From the NCBI RefSeq assembly GCF_019059575.1, contig NW_024881505.1, forward strand, positions 1,631,501 through 1,695,500: 64,000 nucleotides of DNA. Direction: 5' to 3'. The translations under genes were made by a program, and so were the position numbers. Shown here piece by piece: positions 19,848 to 31,390 of this stretch. Position 1 is the first letter of the stretch, and each line of letters opens with the position of its first letter. The notes under the pieces are model-generated. The model did not search any database, was not told where the DNA came from, and saw only the letters and a program-made list of their open reading frames with translations. Source of the DNA: Amphibalanus amphitrite (lineage: Eukaryota > Arthropoda > Thecostraca > Balanomorpha > Balanidae).

Positions 19848-20327
19848 TGTCAGCGGGGCCTTTAGCCCTTACCTTCCGTAAAGACGGCTGCTGGTGAACT
19901 ACATGTATTTCGGTCGGACACAGGACTTTATATATGATGAGCACGCGTGCACGAATGTAAGACACGGGGTGACACGTGTGGATGTAAAACATAGGGCGGC
20001 CGGCTCAGCGCTGCAAGTTCAGCGCCTGATCACTATCATAGTCGTGTACGCGTGCGAAGCCGGGCCGCCTCATCTGTCACACGGTTAGTGTAGTGAATAG
20101 GATTTCGCAAGGTTGAAAGTGTTATCTATGAGGGTGCAGGATGGAGTAAGGCTGTACGACACGTGAGCAAAAACGCATGGCTGGCGGCGGGCCGCCGCAT
20201 TTCACGTGACGCGACGCCGAGCGGGCGGCGGCCGATCACCACAGCTGTCGTAGATACATAAAGCTAGTTGACAGCGTAAGCACGAGGAAAGAGAAAGGAG
20301 TTAAGATACATTATTTGATCGCCAACA
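19848..20327 (-). repeat. LTR adjoining the tRNA-Leu primer-binding segment
   Basis: 480 bp starting TGTCAGCGGGG and ending GATCGCCAACA on the plus strand. The start is set by the adjacent primer-binding site. The last about 120 bp resemble the end of the LTR at 22630-23040 (GTTGACAGC.TAAGCAC, TTGATCGC.AACA). Bases 20056-20162 match 7630-7736. No partner LTR was found to the left. Confidence 0.6.
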
Positions 20328-20649
20328 GATCATTTGTTGATATCTCTGTTGAACGTGGGGCCTGACTTTAAAAAGAATATTCGTAGCGCCTGACTAGTAC
20401 CTCTAGTAGGTCTCCGACTCTTCTATTTAAGTTGACTAGAAAGATCTGATCGAATATTTGACAATTGGGCTTCGTTTCTGGTGTGAGGTGCTCACTTGTC
20501 CTTTGCTGACGTAGCGAAGTCCGTCTCACCAGTCGCCCTCCTCCGGTTGGTCTGGTATCGGCTGCGGCAGTGCTAGAGGCAGCAGACCTGCCGCCGGGTT
20601 GATCTGATGGCGGACCGATAGGCCGGCCCGCTGACGCCAGTGTTGTAAG

Positions 20650-20810
20650 TCACGCGCTCGGCACCTCCTGAGCCTCTTGTGGCGCTGGTGTAGTTGTCGT
20701 TACACGCGCTTGGCACCTCTTGAGCCTCTTGTGGCGCTGGTGTCGTTGTCGTTACACGCGTTCGGCACCTCTTGAGCCTCTTATGGCGCTGTGAATTCCA
20801 TCCATTTCAC
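20650..20810 (-). repeat. Leader tandem repeat, three units of 52 bp
   Basis: GGCACCTC(C/T)TGAGCC occurs at 20660, 20712 and 20764. It sits in the same position as, and has similar words to, the 58-bp repeat at 15022-15180. Confidence 0.85.
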
Positions 20811-21068
20811 CAGTCGTCCTCCTCCAGCTGGTCGGGTATCGGTAGTGGCAGGACGAGTGGTGGTGGCTACTGGCTGGTTGCGCAGCCGGTTCCTGGGCGC
20901 CCCGGCAGTTGGCTGAGCCGGCCGGCGGCGTGGCTTGACTATGGCCGCCGGTATTTCAGTTGGCTGGGTGCTGGTGGCCGCGTCAGAGACCTCCGGAGCT
21001 GTCGCTCTTGACTGGACTTGCGTCGTCTCGTCGGGTCCTTGGTTTGGCTGGGCTGGGGTCGCAGCTTT

Positions 21069-21541
21069 TTACTTCGGGCAGCTGACCTTCGACTGCGCTC
21101 GCTTAAGGACGATATGCCGGCGCTCCCGGATAAACATTTGGTGGGCGTTGGGTCTAGAGGCTGTAAGTATAGATAGTGTACAGCACCTGGCTAGACAATA
21201 TCTGCAGGAGCAGCGGTGGAAGCCGGGCGCGGAAGTGGTCACCAAGTCACAGCTGCAGCTATGGCAGATGCTGCAGTGCTGGCACCGATGTTGGTCAGGC
21301 TGGTAGTGGCACCCAAAGTTGCTGGTGGCGCACTCCAGACGTCGAGTTAGGTAGTCTCTGTGGTAGGAGCACACCCGGTTTCTGGCGGTCCCTACGGGCT
21401 CTAGCAGGCGGAGGGCTGGGATGAGAGCGTCCCAACAAGCGCACTGGCCGTTTGGGTTGGCGAGTTCCTGGTTGTAGTTGGCCCCAAAGCTCGGTCGTTG
21501 ATTCAGTGCTTGGGGCTGGTGCGGCAGAATGGGTATGACGA
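21069..21541 (-). CDS. Cys/His-rich leader protein, second copy
   Basis: The minus-strand frame aligns with the frame at 15412-15936 from IPILPHQPQ to SCPK. Shared motifs include NGQC.CWDAL, RRLECATS, HRCQ.C.ICHSC and CDLVTTSAPGFHRCSCRY. I count about 112 identities in about 153 residues, with nearly all Cys and His kept. The open frame continues upstream to 21638, but that part belongs to the inserted sequence beginning at 21542, so the original N-terminus is interrupted. Function unknown. The zinc-binding pattern could act on RNA, DNA or a regulatory partner. Confidence 0.45.
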
Positions 21542-22555
21542 TGTCGGCCGGAGATTGCCGACTTTCTTGGAGGTTCGGCGTGCCAGTGTGTCCGTAAAGC
21601 TGGTCTCGAGCACAGTGTGTATTTGACAATTCATGCACGCTTTATATACAAGGTTTTGCACGCACATCACGACCATGTAAGGGACGTCATGCGGCGAGCG
21701 TGTGGGCCTATTCGAGGAACCGCGCGGAAGCCTCTGCAGAGCCGGTCATTCGTTGAACCCGGACCTGCAGTGGTCGCACGCACCTGACCAAGGCCATACG
21801 CGCTTGTCGCACTAGTCCTCTGAACAAAGCCTTGCGACATTACCTCCCCTCCCCCCATGAGCCGACAATAGGAGGCGTCAGAACATACACAACACACGAC
21901 CGGGTGAAGAGGCAGACGTCCCGAACTGATGGGTGACTTGCTCGCAGCGTGGAGATGTGGAGGTCCTCCGGATCTCGATGTCCGAGGTCTCGGCCCATGA
22001 CGGAGCCGATGAGGTCGCCGTCAGCGGACAGCGACAGGAGGCGCGGCCGGCCGGAGCGGGCGGTGATGTCGACTGTTGGCAGCCAGTGATTGCGGGGACA
22101 ATTGGCTGGAGCCGGCAGAGACATCTGGTAGTAGAGGTGACCTCCGGATGATGCGCGAGCAGAAGTCAATGGAGACGTCGCGAATCGATGTACTGGTACC
22201 GAACCCTGTGTGGCGATTTGACTTGTATGGCGCTTTTGGACCGCACTCGGTTGATGTGGTCCCGAGAATGCGACGCCAGAGAATCGCCGTGTAGTCAGGT
22301 ACCAGTGGCGATGTCGTGGACTCGTACCGGCTGCCGGCCGGGCCCTTGCCCAGGCAGCGGAGACGTGAAGCACGGTCAGCCGTGTGTATGTGACAGTCCA
22401 TTGTGGCCCATGAGGAGTGGGACGGTATGCTGCACAGGCGATGAGAGTATGGTCGGCTGTCTGCAACATACACAATTTCTCATCAATATTACATGCGTAC
22501 ACCAGACATACAAACAAGCACATACAATCCTTAAGAACTATACATGTTTGCGACA
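21542..22555. mobile_element. 1014-bp insertion in the second gypsy-type member, possibly a solo LTR
   Basis: Comparing flanks with the uninterrupted first copy (15890-15930) places an insertion here. It starts TGTCGG and ends TTGCGACA, so its ends are TGTCG/CGACA inverted repeats with the TG...CA form of LTRs. A fragment of the same sequence is at 6968-7181. No protein motif is recognised. The target duplication is not clean. Confidence 0.5.
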
Positions 22556-22610
22556 ATGTTGAGTCTTGGGCTCCGAGGCAGCAAGGACATCTGATGATGT
22601 TGAAGTCCTT

Positions 22611-22628
22611 ATCTGGGTCACGGCACCA
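22611..22628 (-). other. Primer-binding site, tRNA-His type, of the second member
   Basis: The plus strand reads ATCTGGGTCACGGCACCA just before the LTR. It differs from the site at 15957-15974 by one base. Confidence 0.65.
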
Positions 22629-22629
22629 T

Positions 22630-22641
22630 TGTGACAAGCTG

Positions 22642-22729
<88 letters not shown>

Positions 22730-23040
22730 GTGATGCTGGCGCTGACTCGGCTCGCCCACCTCCCAGGACAGAGTCAGAGGGGGGTCGGTCCGTTGATGTA
22801 TTGACGGTGGTGATCAGAAGACAGCAGACAGCGGCCAACGATCTCCCGGAGTACAAGCGCGTGCCTCGGAGCCCCGTGCTATACTGCCCCTGCTGGTCCA
22901 GAGCTGAGAGTGTACGGGGCCGAGCTTCGGGGCCAACTACAACGGGCGGTGGCCGACCACCACAACCATCGTAGAGTAAAGTAGTTAGTTGACAGCATAA
23001 GCACACGGAACGAGAAGCGAACATGATTTGATCGCTAACA
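22630..23040 (-). repeat. LTR of the second member, expanded by a CT microsatellite
   Basis: Starts TGTGACAAGCTG, ends GATCGCTAACA. It shares CGGCTCGCCCACCTCCC, CGTTGATGTATTG.CGG and CCCGGAGTACA blocks with the LTRs at 13085 and 15976. A CT run replaces part of the U3/U5 sequence. Confidence 0.75.
22645..22726. repeat. CT microsatellite, about 41 units
   Basis: Uninterrupted dinucleotide run of 82 bp inside the LTR. It creates long artificial Arg/Glu and Leu/Ser reading frames on both strands that should not be annotated. Confidence 0.98.
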
Positions 23041-24212
23041 GTCCCCTTCTTCGGCAAGAAGGGAACATTCCCTTACTGTGGGGGGGGGGAGAGGGTGGAG
23101 GGCAATCATATTCTCTGCCAGGGCCAGTCAAGTAGCCACACGAGGGACCTGGGCCACGACAGTGGCCAGTGGGCACCAGCCTCCACGGCGACGAGGCGCG
23201 CGCCTTTACGACGATCGGTGTATCGGCCCCCACGTTGATGCGGGCGCACCAGCCTCCACGGCGATCGCCTCCGTAGCGTTACGCGCGTCACCGCGGCGCC
23301 TCACACGCCTTCGTGGTGTTTTCTGCTTCCACATCACCGCGTTGGGCTTCTCTGCCGTGGCGTTCTCTACCGTGGAGTTCTCTGCCGTGGCGTTCTCTGC
23401 CTCGGGCGTTCTCTGCCCCGGCGTTCTCTGCCCCGGGGCTCTCTGCCCCGGCGCTCTCTGCCCCGGCGTTCTCTAAACTGTCGTTACCGGGTCGGTTTCT
23501 GCTCCGCAGCGGCTCTTCTGTGCTCCGCGCCGTTCTATGCTCTGTCTTTACCACGACGGCTACCATTATTGTTTTCCTTCCACTACGGCTGCTACGTATT
23601 TTGACTGCTCGTCACTCGTCAACCAACGCGAGGTGAAACGGTTAAGATGTTAAATTGGATTGGTAGTAGCATTATGTCAGCAGTTGATAGGTATTGACCA
23701 TTGTGCTTGTGTGTTCACAGAAACTGGCGACTTCGTTTCGTCTGCCCTGATCGCCGCTTCTGTCGACACCATCGATCTGTACCTTATCATGAAGGAAGTT
23801 TCTCTGCGACTTCAATCACCATTGATGCTCAGCGATTGACACCAGGACATTGCTGATTCATGGCAAAACGCTCAGGCGGAAAATAGTTCATGATTTTAAA
23901 TGTTCTTGCTAATAAAATAGACGCGAATATCATAGGTTACTTTGCATTGTACCAAAATATAATAATTCTAAACATTGTGCGGGTATTTAACGGTCAATAA
24001 GTAATAACTCATACACAGACTCACGGACATGTGCTGACAACTTTGACGTTATCCCTAAAATGCCAAATTACGCTAAGTGAGCTCACCAGTACCACTCATT
24101 GTGCAAAGTTGCCATCTTGACGTGTGTCTAGGATAGATTTGTACAAACGTGCAACTTGCAGAAAGTGTATGTAAATCTCAATGGCCATAATTATGATTAT
24201 AGCTAGCTTCTA
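23041..24212. other. Stretch without recognisable gene; 15-bp minisatellite at 23347-23475
   Basis: The minisatellite repeats GCGTTCTCTGCCCCG-type units about eight times. The rest is unassigned. Bases 23650-24200 are AT-rich with no coding signal. Confidence 0.5.
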
Positions 24213-24717
24213 TTAAAGGGACTATCCCACCTTCTAAAATGTTGTTAAAACCAGTTAAATTGTGTCCGACTTTATAGATTGGATGACCAGGAACACGGTT
24301 CTGGCTTTTATTTTTCATTAAACATCTTAGGCTTCCCATATTCCAAACACAAACTTTCAAATATGTGACGTCACAGCCCAAAATTACCTCCTTCCCCAGG
24401 CCACATTACTGTCATAAAGCTGATTCTTTTTACTCTGTAGGCACCACAACAAAGTTCAGACCAAGTTTTAAGCGATTTTTCAACGAACAAACCCATTTAA
24501 ATCAGAATGACTAAACGAGGTGACGTCACACTAACGGTCGCTCCATGTTGAAGATAGGGCCTTGCGCAAGGCCCATTTTCAAATGAAGGGAACGAATTTC
24601 TTCAACACCAAGAGGCCGCGGGGGTTGCAACCTAGATAGATAGTGGTTTCTGAACCTCGCCGCAAACTTGGCTATCTCAACTCAAACCCCATGTTAAAGG
24701 TGGGATAGTCCCTTTAA
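24213..24717. mobile_element. TTAA-flanked MITE with AGGGAC termini
   Basis: 505 bp. TTAA then AGGGACTATCCCACCTT at the left, and its exact reverse complement then TTAA at the right (17-bp perfect inverted repeats). No coding capacity. Related elements: 60205-60701 complete; 49187-49241 and 63337-63496 partial. Confidence 0.9.
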
Positions 24718-25714
24718 TAAGTTTTCAATTCACACGACCCCTTATGTCCATGCCCAATCGAGCTGGAAAAAGTAACTATCCACATTAACCCGATACCAAG
24801 CTTGCCTATCTTGAGCACTAAGTCGTGCCTATCTCAATAAAATTGTGTTCCCTACGACTTACCAGTGACCTCATGGAAGTGCGAGTGACTGGACCAAGCG
24901 TTCTCATAACGTCTCTCCGGTACAAACTTGCAAATACAACTGAAGTCAGCTTGTTACCTCGAACCGACCAGGAAATTTCCGGACTATTTCGTCACACTCG
25001 CGCTAAGACAATAAGTATCTAACAGTGCTCCTAATGCTGTGCCGTATGGTCGTGTTACAGGCTGTCACCACACCAGCTGACCCGATCGGTCAACCATCGA
25101 GCCGGGGTTGGAGCTGGGAGAAGCGCAGCTCTCATGGCTGCAGATGGACTGCTCTTCTCTGCAGGCTCCGCACCATTGTCAATATAACCAGCAGAACCGC
25201 CGTCCGCTACTCATCGGTCGAACTATTCGGGCCGGCGAACGATCACGTCCGGTGACATCTGCAGATGTCAAACCCCGCGCCGATGGAAGGGCTCAGTTAA
25301 CGTGTCGGTTAACTGACTAAAGGCGGCACAGTCGACACACATCTCTGTTGCGGGCGATCATGTGAATGTGGATTAGTCACAGTCGCAGGGTATGACTGCG
25401 TGGTGCATTCATGTGTATGTCTGGAGGGATTTCCCCGAGATATTATGTCATTACTGGGAAGAGAGATGTGACGAGCAGCCAATGGGACGAATGCTAGGTG
25501 ACATGACGTTCCTGTATAGATGTTTAGTGCGTCTGTCTAGCTGAGCGTTGCTATCGACCGTTGCACCTGAGAGCTGAAGTGTTTCTGTCGTGCCTGGATT
25601 TTCTCTACTAGTTACAGTGTGATTAGGCTTTAATTTGGAGCATTATATGGTCTTATGCCCGTGTTTGTTGTGGATTTTATCATCATATTATCGTTGTTTC
25701 ACTTTTCAACATGT
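24718..25714. other. Stretch without recognisable gene
   Basis: No coding or repeat structure I can support. Confidence 0.4.
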
Positions 25715-25772
25715 GGTTAGGTTAGGTTAGGTTAGTTTAGTTTAGGTTAGGTTAGGTTAGGTTAGGTTAGGT
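25715..25772 (+). repeat. Interstitial TTAGG telomere-type repeat
   Basis: About eleven GGTTA units with two TTTAG variants. TTAGG is the ancestral arthropod telomere repeat. Its internal position suggests a healed break or a small telomerase-mediated insertion. Confidence 0.9.
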
Positions 25773-25818
25773 GATTACTTTTCATGTTATATGTATATAA
25801 CATGAAAAGTAATCACCT
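25769..25818. repeat. Perfect 50-bp palindrome abutting the TTAGG array
   Basis: Arms 25769-25792 and 25795-25818 are exact reverse complements (24 bp each) with a 2-base GT spacer. The left arm starts inside the last TTAGG unit. Confidence 0.98.
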
Positions 25819-26569
25819 ACAGTTATGTGTCTTGTCGTGGTCTCATTCACATCACGAAGCCCACCTATTTGTTTGATATTTTACTGCACTTCTGAATGTT
25901 TTCAATGGGTCAGCAATACACGTCACTTACCGAATTTCATCAGATGTTTTCCACGAATCCCTTCACAACACCGCGCACTTACGTGTTAGAGGGCGCTGAA
26001 GCCTGAAACTAGCCTCAGCTCTAGCCGTGTCGGTGCTGGCCCATGAGCTTCTCGCTCAGACGAGGGGCCGTCGTTAACACTCTATCGCATATCTGGGCTG
26101 TTTTTGGCTACCAGCTGCAGGTTAGAGGCGACTGCAGCGGGTGCCTAAGAGCAGCTGTTTGCAAGGAGAGAGGAGGCTAGACTGCTCGGGTGGGTACGTC
26201 GCTGTTTAGGTGACCGGCGGGGGTGGGCGCATGGTATAGGGGGCTCTCGGAGACCTGTCCGCACGGCGCCATACATATGTACATAGATCCCGTCCGACGG
26301 CTGCTCAGGTGGGCAGAGTTACCTCCAGGGGGAAAAGGCGATTATGGGTAATTGGAACTCGGTAGTCGACCTTAGTACTTTCCTCTCAGGCCACTACACC
26401 TCCGGGGGCCACAACCCAGACCAACACACAGACTGTCAGTGTCGGTGAGCCGAACGTCACAGTGGTCTTTTGGGCTATCGGATTCTTTCGTTAAAAAAAC
26501 CTCAAACCAATCAGTCAACTAACATAAACAAGGAAATCGGCTATGACTAATTGTGAACTCATATCGAGC
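25819..26569. other. Stretch without recognisable gene
   Basis: No coding or repeat structure I can support. Confidence 0.4.
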
Positions 26570-26899
26570 TTAACCCGCACCCCGCTGGGGGTCATGGATT
26601 TCCACGCCCTGCTGGGGGGGGGGGTGTTGAACAACCCCTTCTAACTCGGGTCCTGGGCCACATAGCCATACGGGACGGGCGGCGTTCGAAAGAGCGTTAA
26701 AAATAAGGACGGAAAATAAGAAAGAAATCACTTTAGTCACTGTTTTGGTCAGGTCAAAGGTCAGGTCACCAGAGGTCATTGAAGCCCAAAATTCGCCGAT
26801 TTGTAGGTCAGATGTCGACAGTTTTCAACAAATCGACGCACAACTCGGAAACAATAAAGCTAGAGCACCGCGAAAAAGCGCATTTGATAGCCCTTTTAA
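26570..26899. mobile_element. TTAACCC element, TGTTTGAACA-hairpin subfamily: long end, interrupted
   Basis: TTAACCCGCACCCCGCTGGG, spacer, CGCCCTGCTGGG, G-run, GTGTTGAACA, C-run. This is the inverted counterpart of the right end of the complete element at 53985-55177, and the following sequence (GGGCCACATAG, AGGTCACCAGAGGTCATTGAAG) also matches it. It is cut at the TTAA at 26896 by another element. The short end of the same subfamily, in matching orientation, is at 34098-34101, so both may be the ends of one host element. Confidence 0.75.
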
Positions 26900-27800
26900 C
26901 CCTATTAGTGGCAGGCTCCTGGCTACCCCTATTAGTGGCAGGGGGGGGGCTGTTTACGACCCCCCCCCCCCCCCTGATATCTCGAGATCTAACGGGCCGA
27001 TTTTCCAAATTCAAACGGCATTCGATTTCGCTCAACGTGATCTACATTCCTAAAAAATAAGAATTAAGAAATGTCAATAGGGGGGTAGAGGGGGTAAAAA
27101 CGGGCAAATTGCAGATACATTTTAGACTGTTTATCACGGCCAGGTTTCTGAACCAATGTTAACGCAACTTTTGCCGATCGATAGAGAATGAACCAGGAAT
27201 TGACATGGATCCTAAAAATACGCATTTTCAAAAATCATAGGCGGATACAGATGTAATTACTAATTATTCCCCAATATTCAGCACCTGGACGCGCCTATGG
27301 TTTTAGGGGAAAACATCGCTTGTAAGTGTTCACAAATACATGGCATGGTGCATTTGATCGCTTTCTGGCAATGTAACTACTACGAAACCGCTCATCAAAT
27401 GGTACTGTACATTTCAGTATGAACCCCCCCCCCCCTTTTTGGACGCCTGGATCCGCCTATTATAGCAAAAACGTGTCAAAAGAGGACGCACAATAACTTT
27501 GTATATGTTATCACATGATGCCTTTCATTCACTGTTCGTAAAACTGGTGCATACAGTTATAATACATCAGCATCGTGATCTTCGCCCAAATGACTCGTTT
27601 CACGAATAGGACCCCCCAATTCCCAGTGCTCTGGAGCCGCCCCTGGTAAAGATATGAACTTGAAATTTTCAGGGAATGTGCCCAATTTAGTTTTAGGAAA
27701 AGTCAGAAATTTTCAGCATCGTAGCTTCAGCGGTTTCGGAGATATTCCCGAAAAACCTGAGGGGTGGATGAAAACAACCCCCTGCCACTAATAGGGTTAA
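26896..27800. mobile_element. TTAACCC element with CTATTAGTGGCAGG termini
   Basis: TTAACCCTATTAGTGGCAGG at the left and its reverse complement at 27779-27800. The left (long) end repeats CCCTATTAGTGGCAGG after a spacer, then a G-run/C-run hairpin. The right end has a single copy. 897 bp between the TTAA sites. No coding capacity. It is inserted in the TTAA of the element at 26570 and shares its right TTAA with the next one. Confidence 0.88.
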
Positions 27801-28943
27801 CCCGCGCCACAGTGGCAGTCTCAGCCAACTTCGCCCTAGTGGGGGGGGGGGGGGGCATATGTTACCACCCACCTCTAGCTCAAAAACTAAGAGGGCTAGA
27901 TCAAGGCGCGGTAAAAAGCAGTCGATAGCTCTCGATGCGCACGTTTGAAAGTCATTCAGTCATTTTTCATATTAGAGCAATAATGGGGTCACCAGAGGTC
28001 ATGAAAGGTCAAAGTTTGCGAATTGTAATTATATTTTTCAGAAAACATGCCATGATCTCAGGAACGCATGGAAAAACAATTGATGATTGAACTCTTCTTT
28101 TGATAAGTTCATCATCAAAAATGACCTCAGGTCAATGGTTTAGCCTCCAGAGGGCAAAAACTCCAAAAATAACTGTGTTTACAAAAAAGTGTTTTTGGAC
28201 AATAACTTTTGATTAAAAAAAGCCACGACATTTCTATTGCCAGAATCGTGTTCCTCTCGCCGAGACGCGTCGAATGAACTATAATTTGACCTTGAAAGGT
28301 CAACTTGAAAATTTGACCTCCGGAAAAGGTCATGGACATGGTGCATATCAATCGATACGTCTCGGCATGACAAGCACAATGAGGCCGTCCCCAGCGAACT
28401 ATCTCTTTCCGATCGAGAGATATTGGCAAAAATCTATTTGTAGCCTCAAATGATCTCGGATGGCCTTTCTAGAGGCTATCAGCAAAAAAAAAGAGACACA
28501 TTGGTCGTCACGGGTGGTCCAAATCATTGTGATTCTGAAATATTTGGACTGTTCCTATGCGTACACATGGATCTAGAGGCATTTTGGTTTTTCTCCATTG
28601 ACTTATAATGGAAAAGTCACGCCACTGGCCTGAAATTAGGTCACGGATATAAAAAAAAAACGAGATACACAAATTATTGGCGCTCATAACATCATGCAAT
28701 CCACCAAGTTTGAAACCTTTCTGACAAACACTGCAGGCTGGACATTATTGCAAACTGTTTTAGGCTTGGTCAGTTAACTTGACCTGGTGACCTGACCTGA
28801 CATGACCTGGGGTCAAAAATTTCACACATTGTCCAAAATTGATGTACATAAAGCTACTCCAAGCGGCGCGGCGCTACGCGCCGCGGTTTTTTATTCACAC
28901 GCAAAAAACGCAACAGGGTGGTAACATATGCCCCCCCCCCACT

Positions 28944-31377
28944 GCACAGTGGGGATTTTTCCGATCTAGCGCTTATTAATTCAAAAAATATTTTTTTGGA
29001 TTTTTGTTTATTTTTGTGTCAGTAGGGCTAAGAAATGTCTGAATTTGTCATATAGGCCATTGTTTTATCTGTATGTCCACAGCAAAACTAGGAAAAATGC
29101 GCCCAAAGTTCACACTCATGCGTGATTACTCAATGGGCTCAGCAAGGCCCGAAAGTATAGCTCAATTTCATTGTCCTGTCCTGTTGGTTTTAATCTTGCG
29201 AGGTCTTAAGGTTGCATATCGTCTGAAAGGCACCTTTATTAGGAATGGAATGGCAAACAGAAAGTATGCCACAACCTTACTAAGGTCACAAAAATGCCCT
29301 TTACAAAAAAACCCTTACAGACACCATATTGAAGGAATGGTATTCTAAATAAATGTAGGAAATCAACAATGTTCTCCACACTTTTCCACTCCGAAATATA
29401 TCCTATCGAATACGCCACTTTCTTCTGCACAAGACAACGCCTAGTTTGGCTGCCGAAACTTGCCTGAACACGGAATATTCACATTATAGTATCTTAACAC
29501 CCCACTCGAGGAGCGCTAGGGCAAACAGCACGATATAGGTATGTTCCGGACATAGGCGAATAATTTTACCTCGTGATTTATATGATGCATATTTTCTGAG
29601 ACACATTCATTAGGAATAGGATGACAAGCGTAAATTATACATACCGTAACTGTTTCTGCCTTGAGTCACACGCATGCTCGACCAAAGGGTTTATTCCACC
29701 CAACGAAATAGCATGGTTTCTGAAAGAAACACAAAACCAAGAGTAAATAAAGGCACCGGCTGAGACTGAGAAATAAATCATTCGCCGCTCCTTATTCAGT
29801 GAAATTCACCACAAAATCAGACGATAGGTACGTTGGAAATACAAATAAAAGCAAATTCATCGCGTTTGATAGAATTCTTACCGACTGTTTGGCAGCGACA
29901 GGCAGAATATGCATCAACACAAAATCGGCGCCTCCTCAAACGAATGGCGCCTCCTCAAAACGAATGGCGGCTCCGAACAGCTGATCTGACCATTCGAGAA
30001 CCCGACCACACCCACTGCGTCCCAACAGCGTCACCTGCAGTCCGGTGACTGACACTCGGGTTCAGGTGCTCGCCACCAGAGGCGCTGCGGTCACTGACGC
30101 ACTATGTCCGTGGTGGTGAGAGCGCCGCCACCAGGAGAAGAAACGCAGCGAGCAGCGCGGCGGAGCTCCGCAGGACGTCGGCCCCCGAGCGAGCAGATGT
30201 GTCTGAGTCCGCTCAGCGGGAAACACTGCTCCGCTACCCGCTTCACAGCACCAGTCCTCCCGGCACCGAGCGCCAGCCGCAGCTCGAGCACCGGCACCCG
30301 GCGCGCGCGCACATCACTCCCCGCCAGTTCGCCCCGGCGCCGAGCGTCCCACACAGGCGCCGTAACAGTAACCTTATTAACCATCGCACTTGTGGGGAGG
30401 GGGAGGGGGAAGGGGTCGGATAAAACCCCATGGTTTTCCGCAAATTACTCGCGCAAAAAGCGGCCGATCGCGCCGAAACTTTCGGTACCCTCGATATCAA
30501 CAATTTTACATCTAACCTAAAAATTTCATGACTCTGACCCAACTGACCTTTGACCTGTGGCATATTTCTCGAGACCATGTTTGGCCGGAATCGCGATTCG
30601 GCGTATGCCAGCTCACATTATCCGCGGTTTCCAGTCTTTTTGTGGTTTTAAACGTTCAAATATGTGAAATGATGTTGGTGCCATGCATAATGGTGGGTGT
30701 CAAGGTCACGTGAAGGTCAAGTCAAGGTCATTGACCTTTTGATGACCTTGGTTCACTTTTTCGAGTTTTACTTGTTTCTAGGGTAGTTTTTGGTGCTGAT
30801 TTCGATTTTAGCAGCCATTTGAATATTTACGAAGTAGTTCTAGTGCCTTCGTTCCATGTTACGAAGCTATCAGTAGTAGGTGACACTTCTATGGATGGCC
30901 GGCAGGACGCCTACTAATTGATCTAACCTGACCTGACCCGACCTGTCCTAAATGCATAAAGACATCGTCTGTGATCAAAACTAACATGAAATTCGTGATC
31001 AGCACCCCAAAATACACCGTAACACCCTAACTTTGCGAAGTTTCAAGAGGTCTCGATTTCCCAACTTTAGTTGGGTCATTAAACTGACTTGGAAAGTCAG
31101 CTTATGACCTTGGACTTTGAAATTGGATATATTCGGCCAAATTTCGTCATAGGCAGCACGCTTGACTTTTCCGCGAAGCTCTAGCTTGATCAGGGGCCAA
31201 ACGGCTGAGCGGGGGGTCCAATTGAACCCCCTATACTATGTTGATTATGCACATTTACAGGTAAAATTCTCACCAGGACACACCAGCCAACATCTGTGCA
31301 CAATCTGGCTACAATTCTACCTATGGTTTGCCCTCTACGAATAAATACGTGCTAGATCGGAAAAATCCCCACTGTGC
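28944..31377. mobile_element. 2.4 kb DNA transposon-like element with 27-bp perfect inverted repeats and ACT target duplication
   Basis: Begins GCACAGTGGGGATTTTTCCG and ends with the exact complement; 27 positions match before the first difference. ACT flanks both sides (28941-28943 and 31378-31380), and the outside sequences join into one G/C-run end of the host element. No transposase frame. It contains a degenerate TTAACCC-family copy at 30377-31235. Superfamily not assigned. Confidence 0.8.
30377..31235. mobile_element. Degenerate TTAACCC-family copy, relative of 40389-41280
   Basis: Starts TTAACCATCGCACTTGTGG. The interior follows 40389-41280 closely (AAAGCGGCCGATCGCG, GAGACCATGTTTGGCCGGAA, CGAAGCTCTAGCTTGATCAGG) and ends with a GGGGGGTCCAATTGAACCCCC hairpin. 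The final GGGTTAA is lost. Confidence 0.75.
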
Positions 31378-31390
31378 ACTGGGGCGAAGG

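Larger units (their letters stand above)
20434..23040 (-). mobile_element. Second member of the Cys/His-leader gypsy-type family, gag lost
   Basis: Bases 20434-21541 and 22556-22629 align with 14790-15975 of the first member: same leader start, three-unit tandem repeat, Cys/His-rich frame, and CTTGGGCTCCGAGG next to the primer-binding site. It ends in a homologous LTR at 22630-23040. It is interrupted by 1014 bp at 21542-22555. No gag is found below 20434; the sequence passes to the LTR ending at 20327. Divergence of the leader from the first copy is about 20%, so the two were not produced by one recent event. Confidence 0.8.

Noticed and set aside
21840-23057. 405-codon minus-strand frame with an Arg/Glu run
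   Set aside because: It crosses a solo-LTR-like insertion, a primer-binding site, an LTR and a CT microsatellite; not one gene.
28944-31377. hAT assignment for the 2.4 kb element
   Set aside because: Taking CAGTG as the start gives unmatched 8-bp flanks; only ACT is duplicated.
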